A DNA stretch of 64,000 nucleotides, taken from the NCBI GenBank assembly GCA_027315205.1, contig DAHUYM010000004.1:98216-162215 (forward strand), read 5' to 3'. A program made the position numbers and the translations under genes. Numbering within the stretch: the stretch's first letter is position 1; the number at the start of each line of letters is the position of its first letter. Shown piece after piece: positions 24,353 through 35,824 of the stretch. The DNA comes from Leptospirillum sp. (lineage in GTDB: Bacteria > Nitrospirota > Leptospirillia > Leptospirillales > Leptospirillaceae). The notes beneath the pieces are model-generated. The model had not been told where the DNA came from. It did no database searches and saw only the letters and a list, made by a program, of their open reading frames with translations.

Positions 24353-24415
24353 CGGAAACTCCAATCAGGCCTCGTCGATGTGGCAATATTGCACGAATAA
24401 ATTTAGGAGACCCGC

Positions 24416-25015
24416 ATGAAAATCGTCATCGTCGGAGCCACCGGAACCATCGGAAAAGCGGTCGTCAAGGAACTAGGAGCACGCCACGAGATCGTCCAGG
24501 TCGGAAAAACACACGGACAGTATCAGGTGGATATAGCGGATAGCACAAGCATCCGCACCTTGTTCGAAAAAGTCGGAAAAATCGACGCCATCATATCAAC
24601 GACAGGGTCTCTCCATTTTGGCCCCCTCTCGGAAATGACCGCCGAACAATTCCGGATCGGCCTCGAGAGCAAACTCCTGGGTCAGGTCGACCTCGCGTTG
24701 ATCGGGCAGAACTACCTGCACGACGGCGGCTCCGTCACCCTGACAGGAGGGATCCTGAGCGAAGAACCCATCCGTTACGGGACGAACGCCACAACCGTCA
24801 ATCTGGCACTGGAAGGGTTCGTACGCGCCGCTTCGGTTGAACTTCAGCGGGGTCTGCGCATCAATGTGGTCAGTCCGACGATCGTTCGGGAATCCCTCGA
24901 GAAATTCGGCGCATACATGCCGGGATTCGAGGCCGTGCCGGCCTCCCGGGTCGCCCTGGCCTATGTCCGGAGCATCGAGGGAGTACAGACGGGCAAAGTG
25001 TACCGGGTTTTTTGA
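24416..25015 (+). CDS. Short-chain dehydrogenase/reductase, atypical
   Basis: This 199-residue SDR has the N-terminal cofactor motif [11 protein letters not shown] (near residues 7-17), a short variant of the family. It lacks the usual 20-residue gaps seen in longer SDRs. [16 protein letters not shown] and [13 protein letters not shown] blocks are present. The usual YxxxK catalytic pair is not clear: YGTNATTVN occupies that place, with N instead of K at the relevant spacing. NAD(P)-dependent reduction of a small carbonyl is a family guess. AGGAG precedes the ATG. It may be co-transcribed with the next hydrolase gene. Confidence 0.78.
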   Translation: MKIVIVGATGTIGKAVVKELGARHEIVQVGKTHGQYQVDIADSTSIRTLFEKVGKIDAIISTTGSLHFGPLSEMTAEQFRIGLESKLLGQVDLALIGQNYLHDGGSVTLTGGILSEEPIRYGTNATTVNLALEGFVRAASVELQRGLRINVVSPTIVRESLEKFGAYMPGFEAVPASRVALAYVRSIEGVQTGKVYRVF

Positions 25016-25058
25016 GGGGATATCTGGGGGCCTCCTATAAAAAACCAGAGGAGACATT

Positions 25059-25715
25059 GTGCCTTCGATGACCAAGGGTGTGGTGAAAATGGATACGTGC
25101 GTTCTCTTTCTTCCGGGAGCCGCAGGGGACGGAAATTTCTGGAAGGGTGTCGGGAAATGTCTGCCCGATTCCTGGGAAAAACGCTTTCTCGACTGGCCGG
25201 GGCTGGGCCATCAGCCTCCTCGCCCAGAGATTCGGGGGATGGAGGACCTTTTCGATCTTGCGGAAAAAGCACTCCAGCGGCCTTCGGCCATCGTGGCGCA
25301 ATCCATGGCAGGCATCATCGGAATCCAACTTGCTTTGCGACATCCCGATCGCGTCACCCACCTGATACTGACCGCAACTTCAGGGGGCTTGAACGTGGCG
25401 AGACTTGGAGGCCGGGACTGGCGACCAGAATATTTGGCGGAGTACCCTGAGACGGCTCGCTGGATCCTGACCGAAAATCCTGATTTGAGCGATCGGGTGG
25501 CCGACCTCAAGATCCCCACACTTTTGCTTTGGGGGGAGGACGATCCTGTCAGTCCGCCGGCCATCGGCCGATATCTTGTCGAGCGCATCCCGAAGGCACG
25601 ACTGGTCACGATTCCCGGAGGACAACATTCTCTGGGTACCGACAAACCGGAAGTGATCGCACCACTCATCATGGAGCATGTGATGGCTTCCCCCGGGTAT
25701 GGTGGACATTCTTGA
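25059..25715 (+). CDS. Alpha/beta hydrolase
   Basis: This protein of about 218 residues has an alpha/beta hydrolase fold. The nucleophile elbow reads AQSMAG (variant of GxSxG), the acid is in LLWGEDDPVSPP, and the histidine is in PGGQHSLG, so the catalytic triad is complete. HP near DRVTHLIL fits the fold. A GTG at 25059 follows AGGAG; ATG 25089 is an alternative. It lies 43 bases after the SDR gene and probably forms a two-gene unit with it. Esterase, lactonase or dehalogenase activity cannot be separated by sequence. Confidence 0.78.
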   Translation: MPSMTKGVVKMDTCVLFLPGAAGDGNFWKGVGKCLPDSWEKRFLDWPGLGHQPPRPEIRGMEDLFDLAEKALQRPSAIVAQSMAGIIGIQLALRHPDRVTHLILTATSGGLNVARLGGRDWRPEYLAEYPETARWILTENPDLSDRVADLKIPTLLLWGEDDPVSPPAIGRYLVERIPKARLVTIPGGQHSLGTDKPEVIAPLIMEHVMASPGYGGHS

Positions 25716-25805
25716 CCCGGGAAATAAAGACCGCTGCCCAGAAGGGCAAATCATGACATCCGGAGGTTTTATGCGTATTTCACGATATTGAAAATTATCC
25801 AAAAA

Positions 25806-25884
<79 letters not shown>

Positions 25885-26062
25885 TTCGTAAAGGAAGAAT
25901 GCCATCGGGGATTATAGTCGATACGCTCCCCCGGATGCCACCGGACACCATTTTCAATGTCAAAAATTGCACGACCTTTCTAAATCACGCGATAATGAAT
26001 CATCGATTTGAATTTAAATCCCGGTCTCCATTCATTTCTTACAAAACCCAGAGACAGGACCA

Positions 26063-27007
26063 TTGAAGATTTCATCACGAAACATGTTGACCATAGGCTT
26101 CCTTCTCTTACTGTCGGCATGCGGGGGACCAGAAATCGTTCTTCACGACACGATCAAGCCACCGATGCAGTTCGATCATGTCTCCCGGATCGGCGTGCTC
26201 GTCTGGCCCCTCGACAACCTCGACAACGTCCTCTTCAGGAAAACCCTCATCCGGAACATCGAAACCATCGGAAAAACCGCCGCCGTTCCGATCGAGATCC
26301 CCCAGAACTTTGTCGACAATCCGCTCTCGGTCGAACAGCTCTCGCATCTCTCGCAGGCCAATGTCCTGATACTCATCCACATCCTCTCCCACACCGTCAA
26401 AGACACGTCCATCACGAACACGGGGACCTGTCCGAAGCCCCCTTGCCAAGTGCTTTCGATGCCCATGACGGTGAAAACCAATACGATCACGTTCCACGTG
26501 GCCGTGATTCGTGCCTTTCCGTACCATATTTATCTGAACAAGACGATTGCCGCCTCGAACGAAACGCGAAAGATCCCGCTTTCCCTTTGGAAAAGGAACT
26601 TCGAACCACTGAACACCCTGAACCTGAAGCTTTACGGACAAATCTCGCAGCATATTTCCTATTTGTTCTATCCGGTCCAGATCAAGCTGAGACGGCCCTT
26701 CTACCCCTTCGACGACAAAAGCCAAAAGGCCCTAGAAAGCCTCCAGATGGAAAAGACACGGCTTGCCCTCTTTTTTCTCAATTCGGATTATTCGGAATAT
26801 CTGAAACAGAAAAAAACGATCCCTTACAAACTTTATTTCAACCTTGGCGTCGTCTACGAATCCCTGGGAATCTATTCCCTGTCGGATTATTATTACAAAA
26901 AAGGGCTGGCCATCAAGAACAAGAAAGTCTTCGTCCGTCTTGAAAAGCAGGTCCGGTCCTTCCTTGTCTATTTCATCGGAATCAATTTTTTCGAGGAAGG
27001 TTCGTGA
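26063..27007 (+). CDS. Exported lipoprotein with a tetratricopeptide-like C-terminus
   Basis: This 314-residue protein has a signal peptide ending in the lipobox LLSAC (cysteine near residue 20). The middle shows alternating strands. The C-terminal part has helix pairs typical of TPR (YLKQKKTIPYKLYFNLGVVY and YESLGIYSLSDYYYKK). I use TTG 26063; ATG 26084 is also possible. The stop overlaps the GTG of the HTH-MBL gene, so the two are coupled. The function is unknown. It could be an outer-membrane scaffold. Confidence 0.6.
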   Translation: MKISSRNMLTIGFLLLLSACGGPEIVLHDTIKPPMQFDHVSRIGVLVWPLDNLDNVLFRKTLIRNIETIGKTAAVPIEIPQNFVDNPLSVEQLSHLSQANVLILIHILSHTVKDTSITNTGTCPKPPCQVLSMPMTVKTNTITFHVAVIRAFPYHIYLNKTIAASNETRKIPLSLWKRNFEPLNTLNLKLYGQISQHISYLFYPVQIKLRRPFYPFDDKSQKALESLQMEKTRLALFFLNSDYSEYLKQKKTIPYKLYFNLGVVYESLGIYSLSDYYYKKGLAIKNKKVFVRLEKQVRSFLVYFIGINFFEEGS

Positions 27008-27882
27008 AAAGGACCAATTTCGAGCTGGAAGACCAGTTCTCGGACGTTTTGAAAAAGTTCCGGTACGGGCGAAAAATGGGCCTCAGGAATCTCTCGGAAC
27101 GGACCGGCATCTCCCCGGAACGCTTGAGGGAGATGGAAGGGGGATCCATCGTCCCCGACACCCGGGAATGGGCCGCTCTGGGCCAGGCCCTGGGCTTTTC
27201 GGGCCCGGTGATGGAACGGGTCCACTTCCACCCGGAGCATACCCCCCGTTTCACGCTTCCGCCGTCCGTCCACCCGGTCGGAGAGTCGTACTTCGGATAT
27301 GCGGTCTGGACCAATCTCGTCCGCCATCCGACCGATCCGAAGCGGGCTCTGCTCGTCGATACCGGAGGTCTGGGCGAACGGGTCCTGTCCGAAATCGATA
27401 CCCTGGGCCTGACGCTCGATGCCGTCCTTCTCACCCACGCCCATTCGGATCATGCCGGAGTTCTCTCCCGACTCGAAAAGCGCCTCCCGCCATTGGTGTT
27501 TCTCGACCGGTCCGACGACGCCCTCCTGGACGGTCCAATTCCGGCCGGAGTCACCGTCTACCCGCCGGAAAGGGCAGGAGCCATCCTGGCTCCATTAGGC
27601 TGGACCGTCTCCGCCGAACCGGCCTCCGGCCATACGCGGGGTTCGGTGGCGTATCTGATCGACGGAGTCCTCTTCGTGGGAGACGCGATCTTCTGCGGTT
27701 CGGCGGGAAAATGTGCCTCTCCCGAAACCTTCCTAAACTCCCTCGAAACAGTCGACCGGCTCCTCGGGCGCCATCAGGAATCAGTGTTCATCGTCTCGGG
27801 ACACGGACCCTTTACATCGGTCGGGTTCGAGCGCGAAAACAACCCGTTTTTCGGAGCCTCTCGTTTTCTTCCTGAATTTTAA
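27004..27882 (+). CDS. Fusion of XRE-type HTH and metallo-beta-lactamase fold
   Basis: The 292 residues combine an N-terminal XRE-like DNA-binding domain with an MBL hydrolase domain. The HTH is at residues about 13-55, including GLRNLSERTGISPERLREME. The MBL domain starts near residue 85 and carries HAHSDH (145-150), GHTRGSVAYL, FVGDAIF and SGHGPF, so all metal-binding motifs are present. MBL relatives act as glyoxalase II-like thioesterases or persulfide dioxygenases. DNA-binding plus hydrolase in one chain suggests a substrate-sensing regulator. GTG overlaps the previous stop codon. Confidence 0.82.
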   Translation: MKRTNFELEDQFSDVLKKFRYGRKMGLRNLSERTGISPERLREMEGGSIVPDTREWAALGQALGFSGPVMERVHFHPEHTPRFTLPPSVHPVGESYFGYAVWTNLVRHPTDPKRALLVDTGGLGERVLSEIDTLGLTLDAVLLTHAHSDHAGVLSRLEKRLPPLVFLDRSDDALLDGPIPAGVTVYPPERAGAILAPLGWTVSAEPASGHTRGSVAYLIDGVLFVGDAIFCGSAGKCASPETFLNSLETVDRLLGRHQESVFIVSGHGPFTSVGFERENNPFFGASRFLPEF

Positions 27883-28124
27883 TCGAGAGAATGAGACAGA
27901 TATTAAACCGCGTCATGAACCAAGCCTTCGCCTTACCTTTTCCGCATCACCGTGATGGCAAAATCCGATCCTGCCCCCCGTAAAGCGCCTGGTCGATCCA
28001 GAGCATCGCAAGAGGTCTGCACCGATCATTGCGATGCGCATGGCATTCCCCTGATTTTCCCTACGGTTAGCTTGTTGTGGATCCTTGGGAAGACGTCTGA
28101 AGAAAATACGGAAAGTACCGGTCG

Positions 28125-29294
28125 TCAGGCCCCGACCAGACGAAGAAGAGTGATTTCGGACGGGACGTTGAAGCGGTTTGGAGGACCCCAATAACCGGTT
28201 CCGGCATTGACATAGAGCCAGAGGTTCCCATGGTGGTTCAGTCCCCGATAATAGCCCTTCTGTACTTTGTAGGCCAGTCCTACCAGGGTCTTGAAGGGAA
28301 AGAACTGCCCCCCGTGGGTATGTCCGGAGAGCTGGAGATGGAACCCCGCCTCTTCGGCCTCGAAATAGCTTTCCGGACGATGGGCAAGCAGAATCCTGAA
28401 CGGTGACGCGCATTCGGAGGATGCCGCCTTCTTAGGATCGGTACGGTGTGACGGAATGAAATGGTGGGCAGACGTGTCCGTGACCCCCCCGATCAGAATA
28501 TCGAGACCGTTATGGTTCACGATCCGATTTTCATTGACGAGAGGAACAAATCCCAGTTCTCGGGCTTTGTCGAGCCAGGACTCGACCCCCCAGTAGTATT
28601 CGTGGTTGCCGGTCACGAAATAGGTTCCGAGCCGGGCTTTCAAGAGTCCCAGCGGCGCGATGTGCCGCGCCAGAGATTCCGGTGTTCCATCGGCCAGGTC
28701 GCCCGTGACGGCGATCAGGTCGGGATTCAGTTCCGCCACCTGCCGGACGACCCTCTCCACATATTCGCACCGGATGGTCGGACCGATGTGAAAATCGGTG
28801 ATATGGACGATCCTGAGCCCACTGAGCTCTTCCGGCAGTCCTTCGATCGGGACATCGACCTCCTTGACCATCGGGCCGGTAACGGCCTCGATAAAACCGA
28901 GTCCCGCGATGCCGCTGGAGATCCCCAAAAGGGCCATCGAAACCTGGTGGACCGGAAAACGGTCGCCTGGGATCGGCGGGTTGGACGCGAGGAATTTCCG
29001 GAACAGGAAGAACGAAAGGTGAAAGAGGTCGACCGGGACCGCCAGTATCATGAACGTCGACCATAGGCCGAAACTGAACGATCCCGTCCAGGCTAGGACG
29101 CGGAACCACCTGGCGGTCTTGGCCACGGGGAACGACCGGTAGATGAACGGCCAGCTCAGCGCCATGGAAAAGAAAAGGGCCCCGAGAACCCACGCCACGA
29201 TTTTTTGGTCGGGAATGAGACGACCGGCCTGGATGCCGGTGTAGATCAAAAGGGAAAGGACGATCGAAAAAAAGATCAGGAGACGGGATAACAT
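28125..29294 (-). CDS. Membrane-anchored calcineurin-like metallophosphoesterase
   Basis: This 389-residue protein has four N-terminal TM helices (residues about 4-150) and a cytoplasmic or periplasmic phosphoesterase domain from about 165. Metal motifs are complete: ITDFHIGP, VTGDLAD, GNHEYYW and SGHTHGGQ. It resembles YaeI/YkuE-type phosphodiesterases, which cleave lipid A precursors or related phospholipids. It lies alone between two gene-poor spacers (27883-28124 and 29295-29416, where I find nothing). The substrate is not determined. Confidence 0.88.
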   Translation of the reverse strand: MLSRLLIFFSIVLSLLIYTGIQAGRLIPDQKIVAWVLGALFFSMALSWPFIYRSFPVAKTARWFRVLAWTGSFSFGLWSTFMILAVPVDLFHLSFFLFRKFLASNPPIPGDRFPVHQVSMALLGISSGIAGLGFIEAVTGPMVKEVDVPIEGLPEELSGLRIVHITDFHIGPTIRCEYVERVVRQVAELNPDLIAVTGDLADGTPESLARHIAPLGLLKARLGTYFVTGNHEYYWGVESWLDKARELGFVPLVNENRIVNHNGLDILIGGVTDTSAHHFIPSHRTDPKKAASSECASPFRILLAHRPESYFEAEEAGFHLQLSGHTHGGQFFPFKTLVGLAYKVQKGYYRGLNHHGNLWLYVNAGTGYWGPPNRFNVPSEITLLRLVGA

Positions 29295-29416
29295 TTCATG
29301 TATCCTACGCTCCCGATCGTCCCGGAATCAAATCGGGAGGAAAAACACGGGGAAATCCCGAAAGTGAGGGGCATTTTGCCAAAAGACGATCCTTCCGGCA
29401 GGAGCGGACGGTGGGA

Positions 29417-29848
29417 TTACTCCTCCCCGAACGGAACCGGGGAATGGTGACGCCTTCGTTCCAGGATCTTGAGCCGAACCCCTTCTCGTTTCAGGACCTG
29501 CTGGAACGTGATGCGGGATTCCTCCGTAATAGGCTGTTTCAGCGCTTCGAAGGCATTCTTCCTCGCCTCTTCGGCCCTCGTTCCGTCGATCTCCTCCGCC
29601 CGTTCGATCGTGTCGGCCAGGACGGTGACGCGATCCGGAAGAACCTCGATCACCCCCCCGGCCACGAAATAAGACAAATCGATACTCCCTTTCCGGATCA
29701 GGAACTCTCCGACATCGAGAAGTGTCAGAAAAGGAGCGTGGCCTTTCAGGACCCCGAACTCGCCGTCCACGCCTTTGGCCTGGAGGAAGTCCACCTCTTC
29801 CGTGAACAGATGCTGCTCCTGTGTCATGAGGGAGAGGATGAAACCCAT
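29417..29848 (-). CDS. atpC: F-type ATP synthase epsilon subunit
   Basis: This 143-residue epsilon subunit of the F1 central stalk inhibits reverse rotation. The N-terminal beta-barrel (VDGEFGVLKGHAPFLTLL with the EFGVL motif) and the C-terminal helix pair are present. It ends the atp operon, four bases after atpD. The length is typical. Confidence 0.92.
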   Translation of the reverse strand: MGFILSLMTQEQHLFTEEVDFLQAKGVDGEFGVLKGHAPFLTLLDVGEFLIRKGSIDLSYFVAGGVIEVLPDRVTVLADTIERAEEIDGTRAEEARKNAFEALKQPITEESRITFQQVLKREGVRLKILERRRHHSPVPFGEE

Positions 29849-29852
29849 CGCC

Positions 29853-31271
<1,419 letters not shown>

Positions 31272-31282
31272 TTACCCCGGGT

Positions 31283-32158
31283 TCAACCCTGGTTGATGGC
31301 CTCGGCCCCGGAGGAAATTTCCGAAATTTCCTTGGTGATGTTCGCCTGCCTAAGCTTGTTGTAGGTCAGCGTCAGCCCGTAAATCACTTCCTTCGCATTG
31401 GCGGTGGCATTCTTCATGGCCATCATCCGCGCGCTGTATTCGCTCGCAAAGTTCTCTAGGACGCGATGGAAAATGATCGTTTCGAAATAGCGGGGGATGA
31501 GCACATCGAGGATGTCGCGGCGATCCGGCTCGTACAGGTAGTCCCCCGTCGCCCCGGCAATCGCGTGTCCCGCAAGGCTTTGAGGGTCGATCGGGAGAAG
31601 CTTTTCGAACTGGGGCTTCTGGGTCATGATCGACACGAACTGGGTGTAGAAGACCCAGACTTCCTGCCAGTTCCGCTTTTCGGCAAACTCCTGGACCACA
31701 ACCTGGCTTGCGGGAAGGATCTCGGCGATTCCTCCCTTGTCTTTCACGCCCTGGATCACTCCGGTCAGGGGAAGTCCCGCACGACGTACGAAATCCCTTC
31801 CCTTCCGTCCGATCGTGACGAATTCGAACTTCACGTCCGGACGTTCCTTCATGAACCGGGACAGGGTACGGATCAGGTTGGAGTTGATCGGACCGCACAG
31901 CCCCCGGTCCGTCGATACGAGCACGATTCCTATGGTCTCGACCGGACGGACTTCGAAATACGGGTTCGGCCAGGCCTTTTCCAGGGTCGCGATACGGTGG
32001 AGAAGCTCCCGGATCTTTTCGGCATAGGGTCGGGCATCGAGAACACGCTTCTGGGCCTTCTTCATCTTGGCCGACGCGACCATTTCCATGGCCTTCGTGA
32101 TCTGCCGGGTGTTCTTGACCGATTTGATCCGGGAACGGATCGAACGAAGGGACGGCAT
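31283..32158 (-). CDS. atpG: F-type ATP synthase gamma subunit
   Basis: This 291-residue rotary shaft subunit has the N-terminal coiled-coil helix IKSVKNTRQITKAMEMVASAK and the C-terminal helix ending LRQANITKEISEISSGA, both diagnostic. It lies five bases after atpA. It is typical in length and complete. Confidence 0.96.
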   Translation of the reverse strand: MPSLRSIRSRIKSVKNTRQITKAMEMVASAKMKKAQKRVLDARPYAEKIRELLHRIATLEKAWPNPYFEVRPVETIGIVLVSTDRGLCGPINSNLIRTLSRFMKERPDVKFEFVTIGRKGRDFVRRAGLPLTGVIQGVKDKGGIAEILPASQVVVQEFAEKRNWQEVWVFYTQFVSIMTQKPQFEKLLPIDPQSLAGHAIAGATGDYLYEPDRRDILDVLIPRYFETIIFHRVLENFASEYSARMMAMKNATANAKEVIYGLTLTYNKLRQANITKEISEISSGAEAINQG

Positions 32159-32163
32159 GTTCC

Positions 32164-33666
32164 CTACTCCTTGTACATCGCTGCGAAGTTCCCGAGGACG
32201 GTCCGGACCTGCTCGGTCGTCTTGTCGGAAAGCGCTTTTTCTTCGCGGATCGTCTTCAGGAGATCCGGTGCGTTGGCATCGAGGTAGAGGCCGAGTTCCT
32301 TCTCGAACCGAGAGACGGATTCGGGTTTGACCCCGTCGAGAAACCCGTTGACCGCGGCGAAGATGACGAGGACCTGCTTCTCGACCGAAACCGGCGAGAA
32401 ATTGGGCTGTTTCAGAATTTCCGTGAGACGGAGACCCCGTTCGATCTGGTCCCGGGTCGTCTTGTCGAGATCGGAAGCGAACTGGGCGAAAGCGGCCAGT
32501 TCACGGAACTGCGCCATTTCGAGCCGGAGCTTTCCCGCCACCTGTTTCATGGCCTTGATCTGGGCGGCGCCTCCGACCCTGGACACGGAGATCCCCGGGT
32601 TGATCGCCGGGCGGATCCCGGAATAGAAAAGATCGGTCTCGAGGTAGATCTGTCCGTCGGTGATCGATATGACGTTGGTCGGAACAAAAGCCGAGACATC
32701 TCCCGCCTGGGTTTCGATGATCGGAAGGGCCGTAAGCGATCCTCCTCCGTGTTCTTCGTTCAGGCGAGCCGCACGTTCGAGGAGCCGGCTGTGGAGGTAG
32801 AAGACATCCCCGGGATACGCTTCGCGTCCCGGAGGCCGTCGGAGAAGGAGAGAAAGCTGACGATAGGCCCACGCGTGCTTTGTGAGGTCGTCATAGACGA
32901 TAAGGGCATCCTGGTTCCGGTCCCGGAAGTACTCGCCCATCGAGCACCCCGAATAGGGGGCAAGGTACTGGAGAGCCGCCTGTTCGGCAGCGGACGCCGC
33001 GACGACGATGGTGTATTCCATGGCCCCGTGTTTCTCAAGGGTATTCACGGCATTGACGACGCTCGACGCTTTCTGGCCGATCGCGACATAGATGCAGATG
33101 ACGCCCTTTCCCTTCTGGTTGATGATCGTGTCCAGGGCGATCGTCGTCTTCCCTGTCTGACGGTCACCGATGATCAGCTCCCGCTGTCCCCGTCCGACGG
33201 GTATCATGGCATCGATGGCCTTGACACCGGTCTGCAGAGGCACCCCGACGGCTTTCCTCGTGGCCACGCCCGGGGCGATCTTTTCGACGGGAGAGGTCAA
33301 TTTGGTTCCGATCGGACCTTTTCCGTCGATCGGCTTTCCGAGGGCATCGACGACGCGGCCGACCAGTTCCGGGCCGATCGGGACTTCCATGATCCGGCCC
33401 GTTGTCCGGACTTCGTCCCCTGTCTGGACTTCTTCGCCGGATTCGAGGAGGGCGGCACCAACCTCGTTCTCCTCGAGATTAAGGACGAGGGCGCTTCCTC
33501 CTTTGACCCGTTCGAGAAGTTCACCGGCCATGGCTTTTTCAAGCCCCGAAACCCGGACGATACCGTCCCCGACCTCGAGGATCGTTCCCCTGTCCTCGGA
33601 CACGACGCCGGTCTTGAACGCGCTCAGGTTCTTCAGAATGTCGTTGGTGATATCTGTGCTCTTCAA
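32164..33666 (-). CDS. atpA: F-type ATP synthase alpha subunit
   Basis: This 500-residue non-catalytic nucleotide-binding alpha subunit has Walker A GDRQTGKT, then [14 protein letters not shown] and the C-terminal [12 protein letters not shown] start at the TTG at 33666, which gives [13 protein letters not shown] like other AtpA starts and has AGGGGGA upstream. Another TTG at 33711 would overlap the atpH stop. Apart from the TTG start it is a normal alpha subunit. Confidence 0.95.
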   Translation of the reverse strand: MKSTDITNDILKNLSAFKTGVVSEDRGTILEVGDGIVRVSGLEKAMAGELLERVKGGSALVLNLEENEVGAALLESGEEVQTGDEVRTTGRIMEVPIGPELVGRVVDALGKPIDGKGPIGTKLTSPVEKIAPGVATRKAVGVPLQTGVKAIDAMIPVGRGQRELIIGDRQTGKTTIALDTIINQKGKGVICIYVAIGQKASSVVNAVNTLEKHGAMEYTIVVAASAAEQAALQYLAPYSGCSMGEYFRDRNQDALIVYDDLTKHAWAYRQLSLLLRRPPGREAYPGDVFYLHSRLLERAARLNEEHGGGSLTALPIIETQAGDVSAFVPTNVISITDGQIYLETDLFYSGIRPAINPGISVSRVGGAAQIKAMKQVAGKLRLEMAQFRELAAFAQFASDLDKTTRDQIERGLRLTEILKQPNFSPVSVEKQVLVIFAAVNGFLDGVKPESVSRFEKELGLYLDANAPDLLKTIREEKALSDKTTEQVRTVLGNFAAMYKE

Positions 33667-33703
33667 GGCTCTATCATCCCCCTGTCGAAGATCGGGCTCA
33701 TCC

Positions 33704-34264
33704 CTATTCAAGTAATTCCTGGCGCATCTGGTTCAATCGCCCTTTAAGGCTACCGTCCCACACATGGGTCCCCACCCGGATCACGAGTCCCCCGATCAAT
33801 CGGGGATCCACCGTCCAGTGATCCTGAACCTTCCTTCCCCCCAGCGACCCGGAAAGGGTCTGGACCAAACGGGACTTTTCGGGCTGGGGAAACGGTTCAG
33901 ACGATACGATAAATACCTCTTCCTGGCCCGTCCTTCGGAAGAAATCGCTTCGGAACTCTTCCCGCATACAGGGAAGGAGGTCCCAGAGATCTTCCCGGAT
34001 CAGGAGCTCGAGAAAACTGCCCATGTTTTCCGGAAGCGGTTCCCCCGAACCGGAAAGGAGTTTTTTGAAAAAGGCCACCTTCTCATCCAGGGGTATCGTC
34101 CGGTTCAGGGACACGCTTCGGCTGGCGCGTACGAAACGCATTGATACGAGGCGATCCAGCGCGCGGTCCCAGCGTTCGAAGTGCACTTCGTCAACGCCGA
34201 CAAGAGATTCGACGTACCGGACGATCAGGCGTGCCCGGTCCCGTATTTTTTTCCCGATTCTCAT
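33704..34264 (-). CDS. atpH: F-type ATP synthase delta subunit
   Basis: This 186-residue peripheral-stalk delta subunit has the C-terminal block [20 protein letters not shown], the family signature (usually GGxxVRxGDxxxDxS). The start is taken at the ATG at 34264, which overlaps the atpF stop by four bases; an upstream frame to 34744 is chance. The N-terminal sequence diverges, as is common for delta. Confidence 0.9.
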   Translation of the reverse strand: MRIGKKIRDRARLIVRYVESLVGVDEVHFERWDRALDRLVSMRFVRASRSVSLNRTIPLDEKVAFFKKLLSGSGEPLPENMGSFLELLIREDLWDLLPCMREEFRSDFFRRTGQEEVFIVSSEPFPQPEKSRLVQTLSGSLGGRKVQDHWTVDPRLIGGLVIRVGTHVWDGSLKGRLNQMRQELLE

Positions 34265-34785
34265 CCTGCCTTCTTGGGTTCTCCCTTGGTAGCGGTTTCC
34301 AGGGCCCGGACCGCGCGGTTGATCAGTGCCATTTTCTGGGTCTCCGACAGGCTCTCTTCCAAAACGGCCTCGATACCGCGAACCACCAGGGATACCGTCT
34401 CTTTCTTGAGCTCGCTCCGGATCCTTTCCGAATCGGCCTTGATCTGGGCTTCCGCCCGTCTCAGGCGGGCATCGACCTCCTGGAGCGCCTCCTTGTATTT
34501 CTCGTCTTTCAGGACCCTGGCCATTTCTTCGGCCTGGTGAAGGATCTCGTCCGCCTGGGAGCGAGCACGATTCAGGAGCTGTCTTTGTTCTTCGAGATGC
34601 CTTTCCGCTTCCTCTCGCTGTTTTTTGGCTTCGTCGAGATCGGACGCGATACGGTTTCTTCTTTCGTCCAATACCTTGGCCAGAGAAGGCAGGAGAACCT
34701 TCCAGACGATGAGGAGCATCAGGAAGAAGGACAGGACCGTCCAAATCCCGAGCGAGGAAAAGAACCGGGTGTCAAACTGTGGCAT
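34261..34785 (-). CDS. atpF: F-type ATP synthase b subunit
   Basis: This 174-residue peripheral stalk subunit has one N-terminal TM helix (WTVLSFFLMLLIVWKVLLP) and a long charged helix (for example EEAERHLEEQRQLLNRARSQ). AAAGGA precedes the ATG. It lies 45 bases after atpE and overlaps atpH. It is a regular bacterial b subunit. Confidence 0.94.
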   Translation of the reverse strand: MPQFDTRFFSSLGIWTVLSFFLMLLIVWKVLLPSLAKVLDERRNRIASDLDEAKKQREEAERHLEEQRQLLNRARSQADEILHQAEEMARVLKDEKYKEALQEVDARLRRAEAQIKADSERIRSELKKETVSLVVRGIEAVLEESLSETQKMALINRAVRALETATKGEPKKAG

Positions 34786-34830
34786 CGAACGTCCTTTCTC
34801 TCTTTTCCACGGTCTGTTTCCGGACGGCCG

Positions 34831-35061
34831 TTACTTCCTGAGACCCATGATGATGAAAGCGATCACGAGCGCATAAAGGGCAACCGCTTCGGAAAGTGCA
34901 AATCCAAGCCACATATACTTCGATACCCGTCCTTCGACCTCGGGCTGGCGGGCAACGGCTTCGATCATCTTTCCGAAAATATATCCGATCCCGGCTCCGG
35001 AACCGGCCACCCCGATAGCGGCGGCTCCCATACCAATCAGCGCAGCAGCGTGTACATCCAT
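34831..35061 (-). CDS. atpE: F-type ATP synthase c subunit
   Basis: This c-ring subunit of about 76 residues has two TM helices, with the glycine-rich helix 1 (GVAGSGAGIG) and the ion-binding glutamate in ALSEAVALYALV. The polar loop ARQPEVEGR is typical. Glutamine in helix 1 and the ES motif of Na+-type rings are absent, so H+ coupling is likely. I use the second ATG (35061), which is better spaced from AAGGGG. Confidence 0.95.
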   Translation of the reverse strand: MDVHAAALIGMGAAAIGVAGSGAGIGYIFGKMIEAVARQPEVEGRVSKYMWLGFALSEAVALYALVIAFIIMGLRK

Positions 35062-35089
35062 GAACATGACCCCTTCCGTTTTGGGTAGT

Positions 35090-35824
35090 TTAGTGGTTAA
35101 GTTTCACGGCCTGACCGATATAGACGGCGGACAGGATGGCGAAAATATAAGCCTGGATGAAGGCCACCAGGACTTCAAGCAGGTAAAGCACGACAGATAT
35201 CGAAAACGGGAGCCACTTGAGATAGATCACGAGGGTTCCCGTAAGGGTGAACAGAACGAAAAGGATCGTGTGGCCCGCCGTCATGTTGGCGAAAAGCCGG
35301 ACGGCCAGGGATAAAGGACGGGCCAGCTGGGAAATGATCTCGATGGGCACGATAAGGGGCAACATCCAGAGAGGAACCCCCTCCGGGACAAGTACGGAAA
35401 AGAACCGGATCCCGTGCCGGGCGAACCCGATGACGAGGCTCGCGACATAAACGGAGACGGCCAGGATCCCCGTGACCAGGAGCTCGGAGGTGACGGTGAA
35501 GGCGTGCGGGATCAGTCCCAGGAAGTTGCCGAGGAACACGAAGAGGAAAATGGTCAGGATCCAGGGCAGGTAGCGCTTCCGGTTTTCAGACCCGATATTT
35601 TCGTCCACCACGCGGGCCATCGTCTCGTAGAGCATTTCGACCAGTCCCTGAAACCGTCCCGGGACGAGCGTCGCCCGCACTTTCAGGTGAAAAGCGCCCA
35701 GAAGGGCGATCCCGATGATGACCCAGAAGGAAACGACCGCTTCCGTCACCGAGAGGTCGTATCTTCCCACGTGCCATTTCAGGACCGGATGGAGGAAGAA
35801 CTCCTCAAGGGGATTGCCGTTCAA
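35090..35824 (-). CDS. atpB: F-type ATP synthase a subunit
   Basis: This 244-residue proton-channel subunit has about six TM helices. The essential arginine is in RPLSLAVRLFANMTAGH, and the C-terminal ILEVLVAFIQAYIFAIL-like block is typical. It overlaps the upstream AtpI-like gene by four bases. It forms the stator partner of the c ring. Confidence 0.96.
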   Translation of the reverse strand: MNGNPLEEFFLHPVLKWHVGRYDLSVTEAVVSFWVIIGIALLGAFHLKVRATLVPGRFQGLVEMLYETMARVVDENIGSENRKRYLPWILTIFLFVFLGNFLGLIPHAFTVTSELLVTGILAVSVYVASLVIGFARHGIRFFSVLVPEGVPLWMLPLIVPIEIISQLARPLSLAVRLFANMTAGHTILFVLFTLTGTLVIYLKWLPFSISVVLYLLEVLVAFIQAYIFAILSAVYIGQAVKLNH

